NCBI RefSeq assembly: GCF_000473165.1
Contig: NZ_KI421504.1
Span: forward strand, 3,324,094-3,388,093
Length of the DNA: 64,000 bases
Direction of reading: 5' to 3'
Origin: Leisingera aquimarina DSM 24565
GTDB taxonomy: Bacteria; Pseudomonadota; Alphaproteobacteria; Rhodobacterales; Rhodobacteraceae
This document shows positions 1-8,889 of the stretch, in pieces. The notes under the pieces were generated by a model. That model was not told where the DNA came from. It saw only the letters and a list, made by a program, of their open reading frames with translations, and ran no database searches. The translations under genes were made by a program, and so were the position numbers. Every line of letters begins with the position of its first letter. Positions within the stretch are counted from its first letter, which is position 1.

Positions 1-1311
1 CAGTTCCGCCACCGGCCGGTTGTCGACATAGACCCGCACCTGTGATTGCGGTTGCGCCCGTCCCGACAGCTCAACCCCGCCGCTGCCATTGTAGCTGATT
101 GAATCCAATGCCACTTCGTCAATCAACCCTGGATCGGCAGGAATTGCGGGCTGCACCACTTCGACGCCCTCCGCATCAGCCCTCAGAACGGCCACAGCCT
201 GCCCCTGAGGTTGCGGCGTTCCGGGTTCGACGGCAGGTGCCGGGCCTGCTGCAGCCGGCGCCTCGGCTGCGGCGTTGCCTGTTGTCTGCCCGGCGCTGGC
301 AGCATCATCATCTGCGTCCGCCGTTCCTGCAACTGAGCCAGCGGCCTGATCCAGAGAAGCAGATGGCGCTTCAACCATGGGTTGTTTTGCGCCGGCATCC
401 TCTGCAGGGTCCAGGGCGGCAACTTGTTCCTGCGCTGGCGCTGTGACGCCTTGTTCCGCATCCGTTGCCTGCGAAGCCCCGGTTTCCGCAGCCTGCGCCG
501 ATTGGGCCGCGTCGCCCGCCGCTGCGACCGCGACCGGGCTGACCGGCGCCAGAATAAAGGACGCCCCGGAGGCATTTTTCTGCCCTTCATGTTCGGCCAG
601 AAGCGACACCACCCGTGCATCGGCGCTTGGCGCGATCGTGGTCAGAGAGACGAATTCACCGCCCGTCGGCACTTCCAGCTGCTCCAGCACTTCGCCGTCC
701 AGCAAGACTGAAATACGCACCCCCGCCTGCGCGCGCCCTGCAATCACCGCAGCGCCCTCGTTGTCGACACGCACCAAGTCCAGCTCGGGTGCTTCCAGAA
801 CAAAGACGTCTTCCTTGGCGTCTGGCACTTGCGGTGCTGCTTGACGGGCGTCCTGCACTTCTCCCCCAGGTTGGGCCAAGGCGATTTCTTCCGGCTGCAC
901 CTTGGCCCCGGCAGTTTCCTCCGGGGATATTTCTGTTTCAGATTCGACAGTTACCGGCTGATCTTCAGACACCGGATCCGCAACCGTCAAGGCCGCTGCC
1001 GGCATACCTGTTTCAGCCTCAGCTCCACCGGTGTCTGGAACAACTGCCGCAGTTTCAGAGACAGCAGTTTCAGCTTCGGATCGTGCCCGGTTCTGCAGCG
1101 GCTGGCCGGATTCATCGCCATCCCCTGAAAACGCACTGCTCCCGTTTGCCGCCTGGCCGCTCGCCTGTCCGTCCGGCGCCCCGCTGCCTGGCTGGCCGCT
1201 GCCGAACACCCCAAGCTGGAACAACGCCACGCCGCCCAGCACCGCGGCCACGCCGGCAATACCGCCAATTGTGAGGGCCCCCAGGCCCCCGCTTCCAGAT
1301 GCTTCCGCCAT
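1..1311 (-). CDS. LysM/Ig-like cell-envelope protein, C-terminus outside window
   Basis: The reading frame opens at an ATG at 1311 and stays open to the left edge, so the C-terminus is missing. About 437 residues are visible. A single hydrophobic segment lies at about residues 10-35 and is followed by a long Ala/Glu/Pro-rich low-complexity region. Two short Ig-like stretches are visible, around residues 185-265 (V-R-V-D-N-E-G-A-A-V-I-A-G-R-A) and again at the left edge (a V-E-L-S-G-R-A-Q-P repeat followed by V-R-V-Y-V-D-N). Roseobacter relatives of this architecture end in a LysM peptidoglycan-binding domain, and they commonly sit beside a LOG-family gene, as here. The LysM assignment is inferred from architecture and neighbourhood because that domain is not in view. 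Confidence 0.7.
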   Translation of the reverse strand, partial: MAEASGSGGLGALTIGGIAGVAAVLGGVALFQLGVFGSGQPGSGAPDGQASGQAANGSSAFSGDGDESGQPLQNRARSEAETAVSETAAVVPDTGGAEAETGMPAAALTVADPVSEDQPVTVESETEISPEETAGAKVQPEEIALAQPGGEVQDARQAAPQVPDAKEDVFVLEAPELDLVRVDNEGAAVIAGRAQAGVRISVLLDGEVLEQLEVPTGGEFVSLTTIAPSADARVVSLLAEHEGQKNASGASFILAPVSPVAVAAAGDAAQSAQAAETGASQATDAEQGVTAPAQEQVAALDPAEDAGAKQPMVEAPSASLDQAAGSVAGTADADDDAASAGQTTGNAAAEAPAAAGPAPAVEPGTPQPQGQAVAVLRADAEGVEVVQPAIPADPGLIDEVALDSISYNGSGGVELSGRAQPQSQVRVYVDNRPVAEL

Positions 1312-1435
1312 TTCGATCCCTTCGGCATTTGCGGAATGTTGCCTTCCGCTTAGTTGAGCAAACCTACCAATCCCGCTATCACGGGTCAAAACACCAATTG
1401 CGTTTCATCTTGAAATTCCACGGAAAGGCTGGCCG

Positions 1436-1987
1436 ATGAGCATCAAATCCGTCTGTGTCTATTGCGGTTCCCGCGCCGGAGCACTGCCCGCTTATACCCA
1501 GGCCGCACAGGATCTCGGCGCGGCACTCGCCAAGAACGACATGAGGCTGGTCTATGGCGCCGGCGATGTCGGGCTGATGGGAGAGGTCGCTCGCGCTGCC
1601 CAGGCAGCAGGCGGCGAAACCTTTGGCGTGATCCCCGGCCACCTGGAACAGCGGGAAGTCGGCAAATCCGATCTCAGCACCTATGTTGTCACCGAAACCA
1701 TGCATGAACGCAAAAAGGTCATGCTGTGGAACGCTGATGCGGTGGTTGTACTGCCCGGCGGCGCCGGGTCGCTGGATGAGTTGTTCGAGGCGCTCACCTG
1801 GCGCCAGTTGGGCCTGCATTCAAAACCGATCGTGATCCTGAATACCGAAGGCTACTGGGACAAGCTGCGCGACCTTCTGGACCATGTTGTCGCTCAGGGC
1901 TTTGCTGGTCAGGACACCGCGGATTATCTGATCTGGGCCGACACCCCGGTAGCGGCCATTGCCGCCCTGCGCGACGCCCGCTCCTGA
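1436..1987 (+). CDS. LOG-family (TIGR00730) Rossmann-fold protein
   Basis: The 183-residue product has the family's N-terminal V-C-V-Y-C-G-S-R motif and the signature P-G-G-A-G-S-L-D-E-L-F-E loop near residue 105. That loop is the PGGxGTxxE nucleotide/phosphoribohydrolase motif with Ser in place of Thr. Characterised relatives are cytokinin riboside 5'-monophosphate phosphoribohydrolases, which cleave N6-modified AMP to base and ribose 5-phosphate. Older annotations call them lysine decarboxylases. The length is normal for the family. Its 3' end overlaps the 3' end of the convergent rarD gene by 64 bp. The family call is secure and the substrate is not. Confidence 0.9.
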   Translation: MSIKSVCVYCGSRAGALPAYTQAAQDLGAALAKNDMRLVYGAGDVGLMGEVARAAQAAGGETFGVIPGHLEQREVGKSDLSTYVVTETMHERKKVMLWNADAVVVLPGGAGSLDELFEALTWRQLGLHSKPIVILNTEGYWDKLRDLLDHVVAQGFAGQDTADYLIWADTPVAAIAALRDARS

Positions 1988-2835
1988 CGCAGGGCCGAGA
2001 ACGAGAACACCGCAACTGCGCTCCAGATCAGCGCAAAGGCCGCGCCGTGCCAAGGGGTGAATGGCTCGGCAAAGACCAGCACCGCCACCAGGAACTGCAG
2101 TGTCGGGTTCAGGTACTGCAACACACCCACCGTCCCCAGCCGCACCCGCTTGGCGGCATAGCTGAACAAGATCAGCGGCAGTCCGGTCAGGATGCCGGAG
2201 AACGCCAGCATCACAGCGGTCGCACTGCTGTCGAGAAAGCCCGCGCCGCCGGTCAGCCAGATCACCGCCAGCGCTACGGGCAGGATCAGCAGCACCTCTG
2301 CGGTGACGGACACCACCGGACCCAATGGAATCTGTTTTTTTGCAACACCATAAAGGGCAAAGCTAATCGCCAGCACCAGCGGAATCAGGGGGGCTGCGCC
2401 CAGCCCGAAGGACAGCACCGCAACTGCCAGTGCCGCCAGCCCAACTGCCGCGACCTGCGCCCGGGTCAGCTGTTCACCGAACACCAGCCGCCCCAGCAGC
2501 ACGCTCAGCAGCGGAAAGATATAGTACCCCAAGCTCGCTTCGGTCGCATAGCCGGTCTGTACAGAAGAAATGAACACAAACCAGTTGAGCGAGATCATCG
2601 CCGTTGCGAGAACCAGAAACATTGTGTTCCGCCTGCCGCTGAAAGCGGCCCCTAAGGCGCCGATCCGGCCTTGAAAAAACAACACGCCGGCAAAGAACAG
2701 GAACGACCACAATGCCCGGTGCGACAGGACTTGTTCGGGCGGCACATGCGACAGCGCATTGTAATAGATCCCCGACAGCCCCCAGACCACGCAGGCCGAA
2801 ACCATTGCCAATATGCCTTTGGCTGCCTCTGTCAT
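1924..2835 (-). CDS. rarD: EamA-family permease RarD
   Basis: This drug/metabolite-superfamily membrane protein has about ten hydrophobic segments, in two EamA repeats. The start is placed at the ATG at 2835 (M-T-E-A-A-K-G), which is preceded by a GGAGCAGGGG purine tract; an upstream ATG at 2868 in the same frame gives a polar, Arg-rich leader that looks non-coding. Characteristic stretches are V-W-G-L-S-G-I-Y-Y at the N-terminus and Q-Y-L-N-P-T-L-Q-F in the second repeat, both typical of RarD (chloramphenicol-sensitivity protein). The transported substrate is unknown. The last 64 bp run antisense to the LOG gene, so the two transcripts converge. Confidence 0.88.
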   Translation of the reverse strand: MTEAAKGILAMVSACVVWGLSGIYYNALSHVPPEQVLSHRALWSFLFFAGVLFFQGRIGALGAAFSGRRNTMFLVLATAMISLNWFVFISSVQTGYATEASLGYYIFPLLSVLLGRLVFGEQLTRAQVAAVGLAALAVAVLSFGLGAAPLIPLVLAISFALYGVAKKQIPLGPVVSVTAEVLLILPVALAVIWLTGGAGFLDSSATAVMLAFSGILTGLPLILFSYAAKRVRLGTVGVLQYLNPTLQFLVAVLVFAEPFTPWHGAAFALIWSAVAVFSFSALRQERASRRAAMAATGVSAQIR

Positions 2836-2892
2836 CGCCGTTCCCCTGCTCCGGCCCTTCGTGCGCAATACGCGCCTGCCGCCGGTTCAAAT

Positions 2893-2922
2893 AAGAAACG
2901 CCCGGTCAAAAAAGACCGGGCG
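2893..2922 (-). terminator. Rho-independent terminator of sodB
   Basis: Just downstream of the sodB stop, a perfect 9-bp stem (CGCCCGGTC / GACCGGGCG, arms 2899-2907 and 2914-2922) encloses a six-base A/T loop. On the minus strand it is followed by a T-rich tract. It separates sodB from rarD. Confidence 0.8.
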
Positions 2923-2947
2923 CTCCAGAATTCATGCCGTTCAGGAC

Positions 2948-3547
2948 TTACATCCGCGAGGCGACGTTTTCCCAGTTCACCAGATTGTCCAGGAAGTTGG
3001 TCAGATACGCCGGACGCTTGTTGCGGAAATCGATGTAATAAGAGTGTTCCCACACATCGCAGCCCAGCAGCGCGGTCTGGTTGAAGCACAGCGGGTTCAC
3101 ACCGTTTTCGGTCTTGGTCACTGCCAGCGAACCATCGGCGTTCTTAACCAGCCAGGCCCAGCCGGAACCGAACTGGCCGGCGCCTGCAGCGGAGAACTGC
3201 GATTTGAACTCGTCAACCGAGCCAAACGACTCAACCAGTGCCTTTTCCAGCTCGCCCGGCATTGCACTTTCGCCCGGACCCATCATTTCCCAAAACTGGT
3301 TGTGGTTCCACAACTGCGAAATGTTGTTGAAAATACCGTTCTGGGCAACCGAACCGGCGTCATAGGTGCCTTTGATGATCTCTTCCAGCGACTTGCCGTC
3401 CCATTCGGTGCCGGCGATCAGCTTGTTACCGTTATCGACATAGGCCTTGTGGTGCAAGTCGTGGTGGTATTCCAGGGTTTCAGCCGACATGCCTTTGGCG
3501 GCCAGAGCGTCATGTGCATAAGGAAGATCGGGAAGTTCAAAAGCCAT
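2948..3547 (-). CDS. sodB: Superoxide dismutase, Fe type
   Basis: The 199-residue protein dismutates superoxide to peroxide and oxygen. The first metal His lies in the H-H-D-L-H-H segment at residues 28-33. The second is in S-Q-L-W-N-H, and the third pair (Asp and His) lies in the D-V-W-E-H-S-Y-Y-I-D-F motif near the C-terminus. The Gln just before W-N-H is the residue that marks iron-type enzymes, in contrast to manganese types, where the equivalent Gln comes from the second domain. There is no signal peptide, so it is cytoplasmic. It is monocistronic, with its own terminator. Length and motif spacing are typical. Confidence 0.96.
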   Translation of the reverse strand: MAFELPDLPYAHDALAAKGMSAETLEYHHDLHHKAYVDNGNKLIAGTEWDGKSLEEIIKGTYDAGSVAQNGIFNNISQLWNHNQFWEMMGPGESAMPGELEKALVESFGSVDEFKSQFSAAGAGQFGSGWAWLVKNADGSLAVTKTENGVNPLCFNQTALLGCDVWEHSYYIDFRNKRPAYLTNFLDNLVNWENVASRM

Positions 3548-3693
3548 TTGGGCCCCCTGTGAAAAAGTTTGCGTTCCTGCGCAGATACATGCTGTGTGCG
3601 CGCTATCAGGTCAAGAGCCAAGGCTCCATTTCCGCGCAAGGTCTATGTGCAAAAAGATTATGCCTGCCCCGCCCGGTTGGCGCGATGCTGGCC

Positions 3694-4116
3694 TCAGTCT
3701 TTTTTGACTATGCATTTACCTTTGCCGCGCGGCTGATTGGCGACACCCGTGATGACGCCGCGGATCGACAGAGTGTTCTGCTTGGTATTCAAAACACCTG
3801 AATACAGCCCATCAAGCGTCATCCGGGCATTGCTGACCGGGATGTTGTTCACCCGCCAGTCCAAGTTGTAGGAAATTTCGTTTCGCGGTTCGACTTTAGC
3901 CGGAATAGGCTCTCCGATCAGTTTGTGTATATACCCGTCATAGATCTGCGCAGACTGGTTTTCTTCGTCCCATATGACAAGCACTCGCGGGGCTATCCAG
4001 CCATTGTTAGTGAACACCTTGATCGCGCAATCATATGTGATGGTGGCTTTTCTTCCCGCCGCTGCAGAGGACGCGGCTGCCAGCACAATGGATGCAGCCA
4101 GTAGATATCGTTTCAT
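3694..4116 (-). CDS. Small secreted protein, paralogue A
   Basis: This 140-residue protein has a clear Sec signal peptide (M-K-R-Y-L-L-A-A-S-I-V-L-A-A-A-S-S-A-A-A, cleavage expected near residue 20). The mature part is about 120 residues, with one Cys near each end and a C-terminal Q-P-R-G-K-G-K-C motif. The neighbour starting at 4692 has the same plan: signal peptide, an early Cys, a V-L-N-T segment and a final Q-P-P-R-G-S-G-T-C. The two therefore look like diverged tandem paralogues, possibly each with a disulfide joining the two ends. I do not recognise the family, and a periplasmic role is an inference from the signal peptide. Confidence 0.75.
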   Translation of the reverse strand: MKRYLLAASIVLAAASSAAAGRKATITYDCAIKVFTNNGWIAPRVLVIWDEENQSAQIYDGYIHKLIGEPIPAKVEPRNEISYNLDWRVNNIPVSNARMTLDGLYSGVLNTKQNTLSIRGVITGVANQPRGKGKCIVKKD

Positions 4117-4175
4117 TCAGATGGTTCCCTTGTTTTGCAGCGCAGTGATGCAAGGGAGCCAGTTCCGATGCAATC

Positions 4176-4217
4176 GCAATCTGCAGTTGCACGGCAATCT
4201 GCAGCTGCACGGCAATC
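4176..4217. repeat. 18-bp tandem repeat, 2.3 copies
   Basis: Unit GCAATCTGCAGTTGCACG at 4176-4193 is followed by GCAATCTGCAGCTGCACG at 4194-4211 (one base different) and a partial third copy, GCAATC. It lies between the two secreted-protein genes, upstream of paralogue A. Confidence 0.85.
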
Positions 4218-4248
4218 AATAGATTGCTCGCCAAGTCAATACACGCGC

Positions 4249-4692
4249 TTAGTTCAACCTGATGTGGTTCTGGGCCAGCAGTGACAAAGAGGGCTCCCGG
4301 CGGCAAGTCCCCGAGCCGCGCGGCGGTTGCACTGCTCTGCCTGTACGGATTGATTGAATGCTCATCTTCAGGTTTGCAGTGTTCAGCACAGCCCTGAAGC
4401 GCGGCTCTGCCTGCCCGCTGTCCGTCAGTACTGCAAGCCCCGGCAACGACCAGCTAAGCGCATAAGTTGTCATGCTGCGTTGCGAAACCTTGGCCGCAAC
4501 GGACACCCCAAACGCCGCATCGGTGACCTGTGCAGTGGTGAAATCATCAGAAAACCGCACGGTGATACGGCCAGGAACCCAGAACGCGCCGGAAATTGGT
4601 TTCAGGTTGCAGCTAAAGCTGGTTTCCGCCAGGGCGCTCGCCCCGGAAAACGTTAAAACCAATGCTAGAATTCCGCATGCCGGCAGGCGCAT
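4249..4692 (-). CDS. Small secreted protein, paralogue B
   Basis: The start is set at the ATG at 4692 because M-R-L-P-A-C-G-I-L-A-L-V-L-T-F begins a normal signal peptide; an in-frame ATG at 4737 only adds charged residues. The protein has 147 residues, with cleavage expected after A-S-A-L-A. The mature domain begins with F-S-C-N-L-K and ends near Q-P-P-R-G-S-G-T-C, matching the layout of the downstream neighbour (early Cys, late Cys after a Gly/Pro/Arg turn, and an A-V-L-N-T / G-V-L-N-T strand in between). The function is unknown. The 132-bp gap to paralogue A holds a short tandem repeat, and both genes are on the same strand. Confidence 0.75.
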   Translation of the reverse strand: MRLPACGILALVLTFSGASALAETSFSCNLKPISGAFWVPGRITVRFSDDFTTAQVTDAAFGVSVAAKVSQRSMTTYALSWSLPGLAVLTDSGQAEPRFRAVLNTANLKMSIQSIRTGRAVQPPRGSGTCRREPSLSLLAQNHIRLN

Positions 4693-4803
4693 CAGTCGCT
4701 CCCTGAAACAGTTTCGCACTGCCCCTCCTCCCGCCACGGAAAGGCATCAAATTCAATCTGTTGCAATCAATGCAAAGGGTCATTTCCAAGGAAATTCAAA
4801 TGC

Positions 4804-4837
4804 AAAAACGGTGCCCCGGAAGGTCTCCAGGGCACCG
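4804..4837 (-). terminator. Rho-independent terminator of the sox operon
   Basis: Inverted repeat CGGTGCCC / GGGCACCG (4809-4837) with a loop of about 11 bases. On the minus strand it is followed by TTTTT, 46 bp after the soxG stop. Confidence 0.85.
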
Positions 4838-4882
4838 TAAATGACGCGTGATGGCGTCACAAGCAAAAAGCGAGTGAAAATT

Positions 4883-5449
4883 TTAGTAAACACCCACTTT
4901 ACTTTGCGGATGCGCCGCTGTGCTGAGCAGTTTGAACACATATTCGCCAACAGAGCGGAAGCAGACGATGTAAAAACTGCCGTCTTCGTTCAACCAGTAG
5001 GCGCCAGCCACCTGCGCCAGGCGCGAACGGCGGAATTGGCCGGGTTTGAATGCCGCTGCGTCAAAGTCCACCGGGCTCACCTTGCCCAGCACCTCGCGCG
5101 CACCTTCGCCCGACACGCGGAAGAAGGCACGGGCGTCAGAGACATTCGCCGCCAGCGCATGTTCGCCTTTCAGCGCCGCTGCCAATTCAGCAGTTTTGGA
5201 AACCGCATCCTCATAGGGCACCAACAGCAGCAGCTCATCCGGCGACATCCAGGCAACGGCGCCGTTTTCGGCAACCGAGATACTGCCCTGGGCTGGAACC
5301 GCGGCGCCGGTGGCAGCTTTGACAGCCGCCTTCAGCACCGATGACTCCAAATCGCCGCGCAGGGTGATCATGCCCTGCAGACCCGCGTCCTCGACCTTGG
5401 CCAGGCCGGAGAATTGCGCGCCGTTCAGTACGGAAACAGCCTTAGACAT
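4883..5449 (-). CDS. soxG: Sarcosine oxidase gamma subunit
   Basis: The last gene of soxBDAG encodes 188 residues. The start is the ATG at 5449, inside the sequence ATGTCTAA, which also holds the soxA stop, so the genes overlap by 8 bp and are translationally coupled. An in-frame ATG at 5515 would add 22 basic residues and overlap soxA far more. The protein belongs to the SoxG/GcvT-like fold, visible in A-W-M-S-P-D-E-L-L-L-L-V and V-S-P-V-D-F. In heterotetrameric sarcosine oxidase the small gamma chain is structural and packs against the folate-binding half of the alpha subunit. Confidence 0.92.
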   Translation of the reverse strand: MSKAVSVLNGAQFSGLAKVEDAGLQGMITLRGDLESSVLKAAVKAATGAAVPAQGSISVAENGAVAWMSPDELLLLVPYEDAVSKTAELAAALKGEHALAANVSDARAFFRVSGEGAREVLGKVSPVDFDAAAFKPGQFRRSRLAQVAGAYWLNEDGSFYIVCFRSVGEYVFKLLSTAAHPQSKVGVY

Positions 5450-8400
5450 TCTGCTTTTCCCCTTCCTTGTCGTAGAAGACCGGATCAACGATCTTGGCCT
5501 TGTAGGTCTTGCCATCAGTGCCCGGGAACTCGACCACTTCGCCCATCCGCTTGGGACCGTGTTTGATCAGGCCCATCGCAATACCGCGGCCCAGGGTCGC
5601 GGAATGATAGGTCGAAGTCACCCGGCCGATCATGTTGCGCTGGCCGTTGGCATTGACGCCTTCACCCAATGCATAGGCGCCATCCGGCAGCACGGATCCG
5701 TCTACCGTTTCCAGGCCAACCAGCTGCCAGCGGTCAGGATCCGCCATGTGGTTGCGCAGCTGGGCGCGTTTGCCAAGGAAGTCTTCCTTCTTCTTGGAAA
5801 TCGCCCAATGCAGACCCAGATCTTGCGGGATCACGGTGCCATCGGTCTCGTCGCCGATCATGATGAAGCCTTTTTCAGCCCGCAGGATGTGCAAGGTCTC
5901 GGTGCCGTAAGGCATGACGCCGAATTCCTTGCCTGCTTCCATCAGCGCATCCCAGAACGCCTGACCTTCCGAGGCTGCAACCGCGATCTCATAGGACAGC
6001 TCGCCCGAGAAGGAGATCCGGTAAGCGCGGGCATCAAAGCCGCCGATCTGCCCGTCGCGCCATTCCATGAACGGCAGTGCCTCTTTCGACAGATCCATGC
6101 CGCCGCCTGCCTGCGCGTTCAGCTTTTCCAGCACCTTGCGGGCGTTGGGGCCGACCACGGCAACCTGCGCATACTGCTCGGTCACATTGGCGACATAGAC
6201 TTTCCAGTCCCACCATTCTGTCTGCAGCCATTCTTCCATGTGGCCATGGATGCTTTCGGCACCGCCGGTGGTGGTGTGGCAGAGGAAGGTGTCCTCGTCG
6301 ATGCGGGCAACAACGCCGTCATCGATCAGGAAACCGTTCTCCGAGCACATCAGGCCATAGCGGCATTTGCCGACCTTCAGCGTGGACATCATGTTGGTAT
6401 AGAGCATGTCCAGGAACTTGCCTGCATCCGGCCCTTTGACAATCAGCTTGCCCAGGGTCGAGGCGTCCAGCAGGCCAAGGTTCTCGCGGGTGTTTTTCAC
6501 CTCGCGGTTCACCGCGGCATGACGGTCCTCACCCGGCTGGGTGATGGCAAACGGGCGGCGCCACTGGCCAACCGGTTCCCAATCTGCGCCGTTCTTGTCC
6601 ATCCAGTCATAGATCGGCGTTTTGCGCACCGGCTGGAAGATTTCGGCCCGCGCCTCGCCCGCGATCGCACCGATGGAGATCGGGTGATACGGTGGACGGA
6701 AGGTGGTGGTGCCCACCGATGGGATTTCCGAATTCAGACTGTCGGCCAGAATGGCCAGACCGTTGATGTTGGACAGTTTGCCCTGGTCAGTGGCCATGCC
6801 CAGCGTGGTGTAACGCTTGGTGTGCTCGACGCTCTCGTAGCCTTCGCGCGCAGCCAGCTGCACGTCCGACACTTTCACGTCGTTCTGATAGTCCAGCCAG
6901 GACTTCATGCGCAGTTTGATGTCCGCCTTGGCCGGCATCAGCCAGACCGCTTCCATCTGTACTTCGCCCTCAGAGACACCCTTGGCAGCCGCCACGGATT
7001 TCGCCGGGAAGCCAGCAGCCTCAGCCGCTTTGGCTCCAGCCGCAGCCGCGTCTTCCAGCAGCGCACCCAGGCCGAACTCGCCATTGGCGGCACCAGCCGG
7101 AACCACAAAGCCGTTGCCGTCGTGGCCCAGCGGCGGACGCGAGGCGTCGGGGCGGAAGTTAGCGTTTTTCTCATCCCAGGTCAGCTTGCCGCCGCAGTGG
7201 GACCACAGGTGGACCACCGGCGACCAGCCGCCGGACATGGCAACCGCGTCTGCTTCAACCTCTTCGCGGGCGCCGCCTTCGCCGTTCTGGGCGCAGATGG
7301 CGACCTGGGTCACGCATTTGCCGTCCTTAACCTTGGCAATGGCGCGGCCAAGCTCAACCCGGATGCCCTTTTCACGGACGGCTTCCATCAGTTCGCCGCC
7401 GCCGGTTTCGCGGGTATCAACCACACGCACCACTTCAACGCCGGCCTCGTGCAGCACCAAGGCAGTGCGGTAGGCGTCGTCGTTGTTGGTGGCAACCACG
7501 ACCTTCTGGCCCGGGTTCACGCCCCAGTTGACCACATAGTCGCGCATCGATCCGGCCAGCATCACGCCCGGCACGTCGTTGCCCGCAAAGGACAGCGGTC
7601 GTTCAATCGCACCGGTTGCGGTGACGATCTGGCTGGCACGGACCCGCCACAGACGGTGGCGCGGACCGCCCTGGCCCGGCGCGTGATCGGTCAGACGCTC
7701 ATAACCCAGAGCATAGCCGTGGTCATAGACGCCAGACCCCATGCAGCGGTCGCGCAGGGTGACGTTGTCCATCGCACCCAGCTCGGCCAGGGTCTTGGCG
7801 ATCCAGGCGTCAGGGGCTTCCCCGTCGATAGTGCCACCGTCAACCGGCGCGCGGCCGCCCCAATGGTTGTTCTGCTCCATCACCAGCACCTTGGCGCCAG
7901 TGGCCGCAGCCGCCTTGGCCGCCTGCAGGCCGGCAACGCCGCCGCCGATCACCAGCACATCCGCAAAGAAGTAGAAATGCTCGTAGGTGTCGGCGTCCTT
8001 CAGCTCTGCGTCGGGCGCTTTGCCCAGACCGGCAGACTTCCGGATGATCGGCTCATAGACGTGTTTCCACAGCGGACGCGGGTGGATGAACATCTTGTAA
8101 TAGAAACCGGCCGTCAGGAACCGCGACAGCTTGTTGTTGATCGAAAGAACGTCGAACTCCAGGCTGGGCCAGTGGTTCTGCGAATTCGCCGACAGCCCCG
8201 AGAACAGCTCGGTGGTGGTGGCACGCTGGTTCGGCTCGTAGCGGTCGCCGGTACCCAGCTGCATCAGCGCATTGGGCTCTTCCGAACCGGATGCGACAAC
8301 GCCGCGGGGGCGGTGGTATTTGAACGAGCGGCCCATCATCACCTGGCCGTTGGCCAGAAGGGCGGAGGCCAGTGTATCGCCGGCAAAACCCTTCATGGTT

Positions 8401-8474
8401 TTGCCGTTGAAGGTAAAGGCGATCTGTTTGGAGCGGTCGATCAGCCGGCCGTGCTTGGCAAGACGCGTGCTCAT
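5442..8474 (-). CDS. soxA: Sarcosine oxidase alpha subunit
   Basis: The 1010-residue large chain carries an N-terminal ferredoxin-like domain (about residues 15-110, with F-A-G-D-T-L-A-S-A-L-L-A-N-G) and a dinucleotide-binding module with V-I-G-G-G-V-A-G-L-Q-A-A near residue 175. The C-terminal half (from about 600) is glycine-cleavage T-protein-like and binds tetrahydrofolate; F-L-D-M-L-Y-T-N and L-H-I-L-R-A-E-K-G are typical. The enzyme oxidises the N-methyl group of sarcosine to give glycine, hydrogen peroxide and 5,10-methylene-THF or formaldehyde. The length is normal. It lies 49 bp after soxD and overlaps soxG. Confidence 0.97.
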   Translation of the reverse strand: MSTRLAKHGRLIDRSKQIAFTFNGKTMKGFAGDTLASALLANGQVMMGRSFKYHRPRGVVASGSEEPNALMQLGTGDRYEPNQRATTTELFSGLSANSQNHWPSLEFDVLSINNKLSRFLTAGFYYKMFIHPRPLWKHVYEPIIRKSAGLGKAPDAELKDADTYEHFYFFADVLVIGGGVAGLQAAKAAAATGAKVLVMEQNNHWGGRAPVDGGTIDGEAPDAWIAKTLAELGAMDNVTLRDRCMGSGVYDHGYALGYERLTDHAPGQGGPRHRLWRVRASQIVTATGAIERPLSFAGNDVPGVMLAGSMRDYVVNWGVNPGQKVVVATNNDDAYRTALVLHEAGVEVVRVVDTRETGGGELMEAVREKGIRVELGRAIAKVKDGKCVTQVAICAQNGEGGAREEVEADAVAMSGGWSPVVHLWSHCGGKLTWDEKNANFRPDASRPPLGHDGNGFVVPAGAANGEFGLGALLEDAAAAGAKAAEAAGFPAKSVAAAKGVSEGEVQMEAVWLMPAKADIKLRMKSWLDYQNDVKVSDVQLAAREGYESVEHTKRYTTLGMATDQGKLSNINGLAILADSLNSEIPSVGTTTFRPPYHPISIGAIAGEARAEIFQPVRKTPIYDWMDKNGADWEPVGQWRRPFAITQPGEDRHAAVNREVKNTRENLGLLDASTLGKLIVKGPDAGKFLDMLYTNMMSTLKVGKCRYGLMCSENGFLIDDGVVARIDEDTFLCHTTTGGAESIHGHMEEWLQTEWWDWKVYVANVTEQYAQVAVVGPNARKVLEKLNAQAGGGMDLSKEALPFMEWRDGQIGGFDARAYRISFSGELSYEIAVAASEGQAFWDALMEAGKEFGVMPYGTETLHILRAEKGFIMIGDETDGTVIPQDLGLHWAISKKKEDFLGKRAQLRNHMADPDRWQLVGLETVDGSVLPDGAYALGEGVNANGQRNMIGRVTSTYHSATLGRGIAMGLIKHGPKRMGEVVEFPGTDGKTYKAKIVDPVFYDKEGEKQNV

Positions 8475-8523
8475 GTGCGCAGACCTTTCAAAAGAAAAGC
8501 AGGTGTTTCAGTCAGGCGGCGGA

Positions 8524-8865
8524 TCATTTCTGACCGTCCGAGAATTCGCGCCAGGTCCAGCCGGGGCGTTTGGCAGTGATCTTGTCCATGATCTCCTGCG
8601 TCGGCACGGCGGTCTGGGCGGTGTAGGTGCCAAAGACCTCCAGCGTCATGGTGCAGCGGGCGGCATGGAACCACTTGCCGCAGCCGTTGGCATGGCGCCA
8701 GCGTTCGAAGTGAACGCCTTTGGGGTTTTCACGCATGAACAGGTAGTCATGGAACTCATCATCCGAGGAGCCCGGACCAAAGCGCTTCAGATGCGCTTCG
8801 CCGCCCGCGGCCAGTTCGGTTTCTTCGGCTTTGACGCCGCAATAGGGGCATTCAAGGATCAGCAT
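8524..8865 (-). CDS. soxD: Sarcosine oxidase delta subunit
   Basis: The ATG at 8865 is chosen because the family begins with M-L-I-L-E-C-P-Y-C-G and a GAGAGGT ribosome site sits just upstream. A longer frame from 8964 runs back through the soxB stop region and the hairpins, so it is not coding. The protein has 113 residues. The C-P-Y-C-G pair at the N-terminus, with the downstream H-A-A-R-C, supplies the zinc-binding ligands known for this subunit. R-E-N-P-K-G-V-H-F-E-R-W-R-H is a SoxD hallmark. Confidence 0.95.
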   Translation of the reverse strand: MLILECPYCGVKAEETELAAGGEAHLKRFGPGSSDDEFHDYLFMRENPKGVHFERWRHANGCGKWFHAARCTMTLEVFGTYTAQTAVPTQEIMDKITAKRPGWTWREFSDGQK

Positions 8866-8889
8866 TTTGCGGACCTCTCCAACTGGGGG

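Noticed and set aside
5310-8579. Plus-strand open frame of 1089 codons opposite soxA
   Set aside because: It mirrors soxA, is rich in Arg/His/Gly typical of antisense frames in high-GC DNA, and soxA has full family motifs.
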